A stretch of DNA of 11,335 nucleotides from JBFJVZ01 sp041623895 (GTDB taxonomy: Bacteria; Planctomycetota; Planctomycetia; Pirellulales; Pirellulaceae). Location of the stretch: positions 1 to 11,335 of the forward strand of contig JBFJVZ010000254.1 of NCBI GenBank assembly GCA_041623895.1, written 5' to 3'. A program made the translations under genes and the position numbers. Shown here piece by piece: positions 7,408 through 11,335 of the stretch (position 1 is its first letter; each line of letters starts with the position of its first letter). The notes beneath the pieces were generated by a model, which made no database searches, was not told the origin of the DNA, and saw only the letters and a list, made by a program, of their open reading frames with translations.

Positions 7408-9552
7408 TTACTTGGGTATTGGCAGAATGATGGTGGCGTTCTCGGCGAACGTCGCCTCACCGGCCTTGCCGTTGATGCGGTACTGGATCTTCAATTGCTT
7501 GACAGTGCCGGGCGCCGGGTCGCCACCGAAGCTGGCGTTGTAAGTTCCCGAGCCCAGCGTGATCAAAGCCAAGTTACCAGCTTGCCTGCGAACGATTTCG
7601 GTGACGTCCTTTTGCTTCGTTCCTGCTCCGTACTGTGCTTTGACGATTTCCAGCTTGACCTTATCGAGACCTGCTCCTGACATCAGGGCGCTCACGTCGA
7701 CTCCCTTTCCGCCCAGCTTTTGCGCGATGACCAGCGTGGCAGCGGAAGCGTCGGCCTTTACTTCAGGAATCTGTTTGGCGTCGATTGCCAGTTTGAGCCC
7801 TTCGATGCTGGGGTGAAGTTTCAGTACGTCCAAGACTAACTTCTGCTCATCGGTCCGACGCGAAATCTCCATCGCCTGCTGGCACATCTTGGCTCGCTGC
7901 CCATCGGGCATTGCGAACTTTCGCGCCAGACTGATGTAACCTCGCAGCGCGCGGATCCTGTACTTTTCCGCCGGCGCCGTCTTGGCCAAATCCAACAACA
8001 CGGGCCCGGCTTCCACGCTGTTCCATTTGCCCAGCAAACGGCTGCCGGTGTCTTGCAGTTGGGGATCGGGGCTCTTTGCCGCGATGGCAAGTGTCTGCAG
8101 GGCTTTGGTTCCACCGACATCACTCAGGATCTCCAACAGCGAACTTTTCGTTGCCGCTGGCGACCGCTGCAAGGCGATGGCAAGTTCGGCCGCGCACGCC
8201 TCGCGATCCGGCATGCGGATACTTGCCGCCTTCAATGCTTGCCGGGCGATGGGGGCGTCTTCCGGGTGCTTCGGATCGACGGCCTGAGAAACCAACAGCG
8301 AGAGTCTGTCGAGCGTGACCGTTTCACCAAGTGCGATCAGGGCGGCGCTACGGACGGCTTGATCGGAATCGTTCAACGCCTTGAGCAAATCCGGCACGGC
8401 ATCTATACGTCGCTGGCCAACCAACTCAATCAGTAAGGGGTAACTCTTTCCTTTGGCAGTGGGCATCAGCGAGACGATTCTCGCATCGACGCGCTGACCT
8501 GGAAGTTCTGCCAACGTATCTTTCGCCGCTTGCGCTAATTCCGCATCGGCTCCGACCGCAATCTCCAGCAGTGCAGCCAGACACGAATCGTCGCCCACGC
8601 GTTTGAGTGCATCGATCGCTGACATACGTACCTGTTTCTCCCCTTGCTCGGCGGCTTTCAGCAGCGACGCCAAGACGACGGTATCGGGTCGGTCTGCCAT
8701 CGCCTGAATGATCAACGCAGCCCGCTGCGGCGTCGTGCGAGCCAGCTCGGTTGCTAGAGCCTTGTCAACTTCACTACCGGGAAACTCTCGAGCCGTGCTG
8801 AGCGCGAGCTGAAACATCTTCACATCCGGTGATTGGAAGGTCTCCAGCAACAATGGAATCCCGCCCTGGTTGCGGGCAAGGATCGCACCGCGAGTTGCTT
8901 CGATGATTCTTTGCAGCGGAACATCGGCGTTGCGAATTTCGTCGTAAATCTGCGTGGCAGCATCTGACTTGCCTTCTAAATGCAATCGCTCCGCACACAA
9001 TACGTACCCCTCGGCAACTGCGCTGCGAACATTGGCTGGCGCGGTAGCTAAAGCGTTTTGTAGCGATTTCGTGGCGGCATCATTTCCAATCTGTCCTAAA
9101 GCCACTGCTGCGGCTGATGCGACGTCGCCGTCCTTGTCCTTCAATCGTGCGGTCAAGACATCGACGGCCGCAGCGTCGCGGCGAACACCGATGGAGTTGA
9201 TCATGCCAACCAGAAGTTTTCCTTGCAGCGAATCAGTCGCTTGCCGCAACGCTTCGTCGGCTTCTTCGCCCGGGATCGCTTCCAGCGCGATCCTTGCCCA
9301 CGAGGACAACTGGGGATCGGGAAGCAGCTTTGCCAGATCAGCAACCGCCTTGCTGGATCCGTGGATGGCCAGCTTCTTGCAGGCGATCGCTTTCTCACTA
9401 CCGGGCGCATCGGAGTGAAGGACGGCGAGCAGTTCTGTTTCTATTGCAGTTGACTTGCTGGGATCATCCGCTGTGGCCGTGGTTGCGAGCAAGGCAATCA
9501 ATGCGAATGGCAGGCACAAAAACAAGCGAGTGAATTGTGGAGTTGTATGCAT
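7408..9552 (-). CDS. Secreted HEAT-repeat protein with DUF3395-like C-terminal domain
   Basis: 714-aa exported protein. Residues 1-28 form a signal peptide (hydrophobic FLCLPFALIALLATTA, likely cleavage after ATA-28). Residues about 40-625 are alpha-helical HEAT / PBS-lyase-like repeats, for example DVLTARLKDKDGDVASAAAV (131-150) and DLLKALNDSDQAVRSAALIA near residues 380-410. Such solenoids act as protein-binding scaffolds; no enzyme motif is visible, and there is no CxxCH heme site. The last ~83 residues differ: IVKAQYGAG, KDVTEIVRRQ, a DPAPGTVKQLKIQYRINGK strand region and a final ILPIP, which resembles the DUF3395 C-terminal domain of DnaJC11-type proteins. The ATG at 9552 has no Shine-Dalgarno. 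It lies 83 bp downstream of the Tat oxidoreductase on the same strand, so co-transcription and a shared extracytoplasmic role are likely. Function is unknown. Confidence 0.85.
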   Translation of the reverse strand: MHTTPQFTRLFLCLPFALIALLATTATADDPSKSTAIETELLAVLHSDAPGSEKAIACKKLAIHGSSKAVADLAKLLPDPQLSSWARIALEAIPGEEADEALRQATDSLQGKLLVGMINSIGVRRDAAAVDVLTARLKDKDGDVASAAAVALGQIGNDAATKSLQNALATAPANVRSAVAEGYVLCAERLHLEGKSDAATQIYDEIRNADVPLQRIIEATRGAILARNQGGIPLLLETFQSPDVKMFQLALSTAREFPGSEVDKALATELARTTPQRAALIIQAMADRPDTVVLASLLKAAEQGEKQVRMSAIDALKRVGDDSCLAALLEIAVGADAELAQAAKDTLAELPGQRVDARIVSLMPTAKGKSYPLLIELVGQRRIDAVPDLLKALNDSDQAVRSAALIALGETVTLDRLSLLVSQAVDPKHPEDAPIARQALKAASIRMPDREACAAELAIALQRSPAATKSSLLEILSDVGGTKALQTLAIAAKSPDPQLQDTGSRLLGKWNSVEAGPVLLDLAKTAPAEKYRIRALRGYISLARKFAMPDGQRAKMCQQAMEISRRTDEQKLVLDVLKLHPSIEGLKLAIDAKQIPEVKADASAATLVIAQKLGGKGVDVSALMSGAGLDKVKLEIVKAQYGAGTKQKDVTEIVRRQAGNLALITLGSGTYNASFGGDPAPGTVKQLKIQYRINGKAGEATFAENATIILPIPK

Positions 9553-9606
9553 GTGAAGGGTCCAAATCTGTGAATCTTTGAGGGAGGTATGTGAAATGAA
9601 TCATCA

Positions 9607-9621
9607 CAGGCCGAAAGCCTG
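9607..9621. repeat. Small hairpin between the Tat oxidoreductase and HEAT genes
   Basis: CAGGC (9607-9611) and GCCTG (9617-9621) pair around a CGAAA loop, 15 bp after the oxidoreductase stop (9636) on the minus strand. On that strand it is followed by TGATGATTCATTTC, with no U tract. It could be a weak attenuator or an mRNA-stabilising end rather than a full terminator. Confidence 0.35.
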
Positions 9622-9635
9622 CGATGCGAGTAACA

Positions 9636-10922
9636 TCACAGCCTCCATGGTTCCCGCAGAGCCTCCGATCGCAGGCGATTGGCCGGTTCGTCGTTGATGA
9701 ATGCGTGTGCCACGTTGTCGTACTTCACCTGGCGTCCCAGATGTAGCGCAATGTTTGCCGCGTGGCAGGCGATGTGCGCGTTGCACGCGGCGTCGGCATT
9801 CCCTTTTGGCTGTCGGCGTGTCTTCACGCAGTCCAGGAAATCACGGACATGGAAGGTCGCCGGATAGCCGCCGATTTCCGCAACCTCTCTGCCGGCGATC
9901 AACTCTGGCGAACTCAACACCAGCTTGCCGCTGTCGCCGGCTTCCACCCATCCGGTTTCGCCTTCGAACCGTACCGGGCAGGAGCCCAGCGGAATCCAGC
10001 CGGTCTCGCGGAAGATCAACTCGGTACCATTTTCGTAACGCGCGACCAGGTGCCCATCTTTCGGCGCGTTGTATTCAACCGGTGGCAGGCAATCATCGAC
10101 GGCCCATTGGCAGAGATCCACACAATGCGAACCCCATTCCAGAACGCCGCCGCCAACCAGTCCGCCTCCCTTTTCAAAATTGAAACCGTCCAGCAATTTT
10201 TTGTTGAACGGACGCCAGGCCGCCGGTCCCAGATACATGTCCCAATCCACAACTTCCTGATCGGGCTCTGGCTCCGCTGGTAACCAGCCACTCATCATCG
10301 CCTGCATGCCCGCCGGGTGGGCATAGACTTTCTTGAGTTTGCCCAGCTTTCCGGTGCGGGCCAACTCGCAGGCAAAAGCGAAGTGCGGAAGATTTCGCCG
10401 CTGAGTTCCAGCCTGGAAAACGCGTCCGGTGCGGCGCATCGTGTCGGCCAGGATCAGGCTTTGGGAAATGTTTTTCGTGACGGGCTTTTCGCAATACATG
10501 TCCTTGCCGGCTTTGGCGGCAGTCATGGCGGCCGTGGCATGCCAGTTAGGTCCGGTGGCGATCAGCACCGCATCGATATCGTTGCGGTCCAACAATTCAC
10601 GAAAATCGCGGTAAGTGTCGCAGTTTTGATTGCCGTAATGGTCGTCAACGATTTTCTTGACTTCGCGCCGGCGTTTTTGCTTCACATCACAGACCGCCAC
10701 GAACTGGACATCTTTTTGTGGCAGGAAACAACTCAGATCGTAGCCTCCGCGGCGACCGATCCCGATGCCGCCCACGACAATCCGCTCACTGGGCGGGACG
10801 GCTCCGTCCAGGCCAAGCGCCGAACTGGGGATGATGGTCGGGGCCACGAGAGCGGCACCCGCGGAAGAAGCTGCTGTCTTTATGAATCGACGCCGAGGAA
10901 TATTCGTTTTCTTTTTCGACAT
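9636..10922 (-). CDS. Tat-exported Gfo/Idh/MocA family oxidoreductase
   Basis: 428-aa NAD(P)-dependent sugar or cyclitol oxidoreductase with a twin-arginine signal: PRRRFIK at residues 9-15 followed by a hydrophobic segment TAASSAGAALVAPTII to about residue 31. It is therefore expected to fold with its cofactor in the cytoplasm and be exported. Motifs: Rossmann GIGIGRRG (52-59); EKP at 145-147 (Lys146 presumed catalytic); GGGVLEWGSHCVD at 257-269 with His266 and Asp269. DWDMYLGPAAWRPFN (227-240 region) and the C-terminal half match the longer planctomycete/Bacteroidetes branch of the family. The start ATG 10922 places the RR motif normally; a weak purine stretch AAGAGAG lies upstream. It is the first gene of a probable two-gene unit with the HEAT-repeat protein. 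The substrate is unknown. Confidence 0.93.
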   Translation of the reverse strand: MSKKKTNIPRRRFIKTAASSAGAALVAPTIIPSSALGLDGAVPPSERIVVGGIGIGRRGGYDLSCFLPQKDVQFVAVCDVKQKRRREVKKIVDDHYGNQNCDTYRDFRELLDRNDIDAVLIATGPNWHATAAMTAAKAGKDMYCEKPVTKNISQSLILADTMRRTGRVFQAGTQRRNLPHFAFACELARTGKLGKLKKVYAHPAGMQAMMSGWLPAEPEPDQEVVDWDMYLGPAAWRPFNKKLLDGFNFEKGGGLVGGGVLEWGSHCVDLCQWAVDDCLPPVEYNAPKDGHLVARYENGTELIFRETGWIPLGSCPVRFEGETGWVEAGDSGKLVLSSPELIAGREVAEIGGYPATFHVRDFLDCVKTRRQPKGNADAACNAHIACHAANIALHLGRQVKYDNVAHAFINDEPANRLRSEALREPWRL

Positions 10923-10950
10923 GACTGCTCTCTTGGTCGTGTTGATCGCC

Positions 10951-10978
10951 GGAACAAATCGTGGACAGAAGATGTTCC
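10951..10978. promoter_or_regulatory. GGAACA-N16-TGTTCC inverted repeat in the oxidoreductase leader
   Basis: GGAACA (10951-10956) and TGTTCC (10973-10978) are perfect reverse complements separated by 16 nt, ending 28 bp before the start codon of the Tat oxidoreductase (10922). An extra outer pair follows one mismatch. It could be an operator for a dimeric regulator or a 5'-leader stem-loop. The evidence is symmetry and position only. Confidence 0.3.
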
Positions 10979-10985
10979 CGAATGT

Positions 10986-11081
10986 TCAGAGCATAACGTC
11001 GTGGCATTCGACTTGCCACATATCGAAGCTAATTGTCCCTTGATCGCTATCGTTTTCCCAGAACCCCCAGTATTCGCCCAT
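10986..11081 (-). CDS. Possible 31-aa small ORF upstream of the Tat oxidoreductase
   Basis: ATG (11081-11079) to TGA (10988-10986) on the minus strand encodes 31 residues including GEYWGFWENDSD near the start and SFDMWQVECHDVML at the end. It is rich in Trp and acidic residues with little low complexity. The stop is 63 bp before the oxidoreductase start. The frame stays open upstream for 15 codons to a TAA, with a TTG that would give a slightly longer form. No Shine-Dalgarno, family match or signal peptide is recognised. It could be a leader peptide, a remnant of a decayed gene, or chance. Confidence 0.2.
   Translation of the reverse strand: MGEYWGFWENDSDQGTISFDMWQVECHDVML
11001..11019. promoter_or_regulatory. 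GTGGCA-N7-TGCCAC inverted repeat
   Basis: GTGGCA (11001-11006) and TGCCAC (11014-11019) are perfect reverse complements around a 7-nt spacer, about 80-97 bp upstream of the Tat oxidoreductase start and inside the 3' part of the possible small ORF. The size and spacing suit an operator or a small hairpin. No regulator can be named. Confidence 0.3.
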
Positions 11082-11135
11082 GGTGGCGATCTCTTCGCGG
11101 CACAAAACAGACGCGAAAACGGCTTATTGATTGAG

Positions 11136-11169
11136 TGAGCCGTGACGCGTGAGCGGCCGGGCCTCGTGG
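11136..11169. repeat. Candidate dispersed planctomycete intergenic repeat
   Basis: The block contains CCGTGACGCGTGAGCGG followed by CCGGGCCTCGTGG. Internally GCCG (11139-11142) and CGGC (11153-11156) can pair, with a central ACGCGT palindrome. I recall closely similar GC-rich blocks recurring between genes in Rhodopirellula-type genomes, but only one copy is in this window, so its repeat status is inference. Confidence 0.4.
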
Positions 11170-11281
11170 ACTGCCCGTGGTCTTACGGCGATCGGCTTGG
11201 GAAGCAATCTAAGGCTGGCTCTTTTGATAAGTCACGGTGGTTGTAGGCATCGACGATTTCGTTCGTCACAACCAGACGACA

Positions 11282-11294
11282 ACTGCGTAGCAGT
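11282..11294. repeat. Small hairpin near the right edge
   Basis: ACTGC (11282-11286) and GCAGT (11290-11294) are perfect reverse complements around GTA. The surrounding sequence shows no coding character. It may belong to another dispersed element cut by the window edge. Confidence 0.3.
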
Positions 11295-11335
11295 GGCAGC
11301 GTAAAGCCTGGGGTCAGGATTGCTCGTCTGAGCGA

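Larger units (their letters stand above)
10923..11335. other. 413-bp upstream region without a confident gene
   Basis: This is the region upstream of the Tat oxidoreductase and up to the right edge of the window. It should contain the promoter of that gene. I see two inverted repeats (10951-10978 and 11001-11019), a possible 31-codon ORF (10986-11081, minus), a candidate dispersed repeat (11136-11169) and a small hairpin (11282-11294). No convincing protein-coding gene enters from the right edge. Confidence 0.6.

Noticed and set aside
10317..11138. 273-codon open frame on the plus strand
   Set aside because: Most of it is antisense to the Tat oxidoreductase, whose motifs are unambiguous; the remainder has no recognisable domain.
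1..11335. Search for tRNA, rRNA, phage, transposase or defence genes
   Set aside because: No cloverleaf, rRNA motif, integrase/transposase catalytic pattern or known defence domain was recognised on either strand.

Overview
The window looks like chromosomal DNA from a planctomycete, probably a Pirellulaceae-type (Rhodopirellula-like) bacterium. I infer this from a Tat-exported Gfo/Idh/MocA oxidoreductase, a secreted HEAT-repeat protein, a secreted lectin-fold protein, start codons that mostly lack a Shine-Dalgarno sequence, and intergenic DNA rich in palindromes. No 16S or other taxonomic marker is present.

Left part (1-4163, minus strand): the first 62 codons of sufS (cysteine desulfurase) run off the left edge. 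They overlap the end of sufU by four bases, so the two form a translationally coupled Fe-S cluster assembly unit with a candidate promoter at 661-686. Upstream of this unit, on the same strand, lies a complete mfd gene (transcription-repair coupling factor, 1122 aa).

Middle (4164-7020, plus strand): a 243-bp divergent spacer leads into a cytoplasmic Gfo/Idh/MocA dehydrogenase. It is followed by a small secreted concanavalin/DUF1080-like protein and a class I glutamine amidotransferase whose reading frame overlaps the preceding gene. A 141-bp gap after the dehydrogenase carries two strong palindromes. A 387-bp convergent gap (7021-7407) holds a hairpin, a tandem 14-nt repeat and a long imperfect inverted repeat.

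Right part (7408-11335, minus strand): a Tat-signal Gfo/Idh/MocA oxidoreductase is followed 83 bp later by a secreted HEAT-repeat protein with a DUF3395-like C-terminal domain, probably as one transcription unit. Upstream of the oxidoreductase, 413 bp contain no confident gene, but do contain a possible 31-codon ORF, two inverted repeats and two candidate dispersed repeats.

Most of the window is housekeeping (Fe-S assembly, DNA repair) or typical planctomycete carbohydrate-related export genes. I see no phage, defence, CRISPR or secondary-metabolite system. The least explained parts are the intergenic palindromes and repeats, the IscU-like cysteine spacing of SufU, the C-terminal domain of the HEAT protein, and the small ORF before the Tat oxidoreductase.
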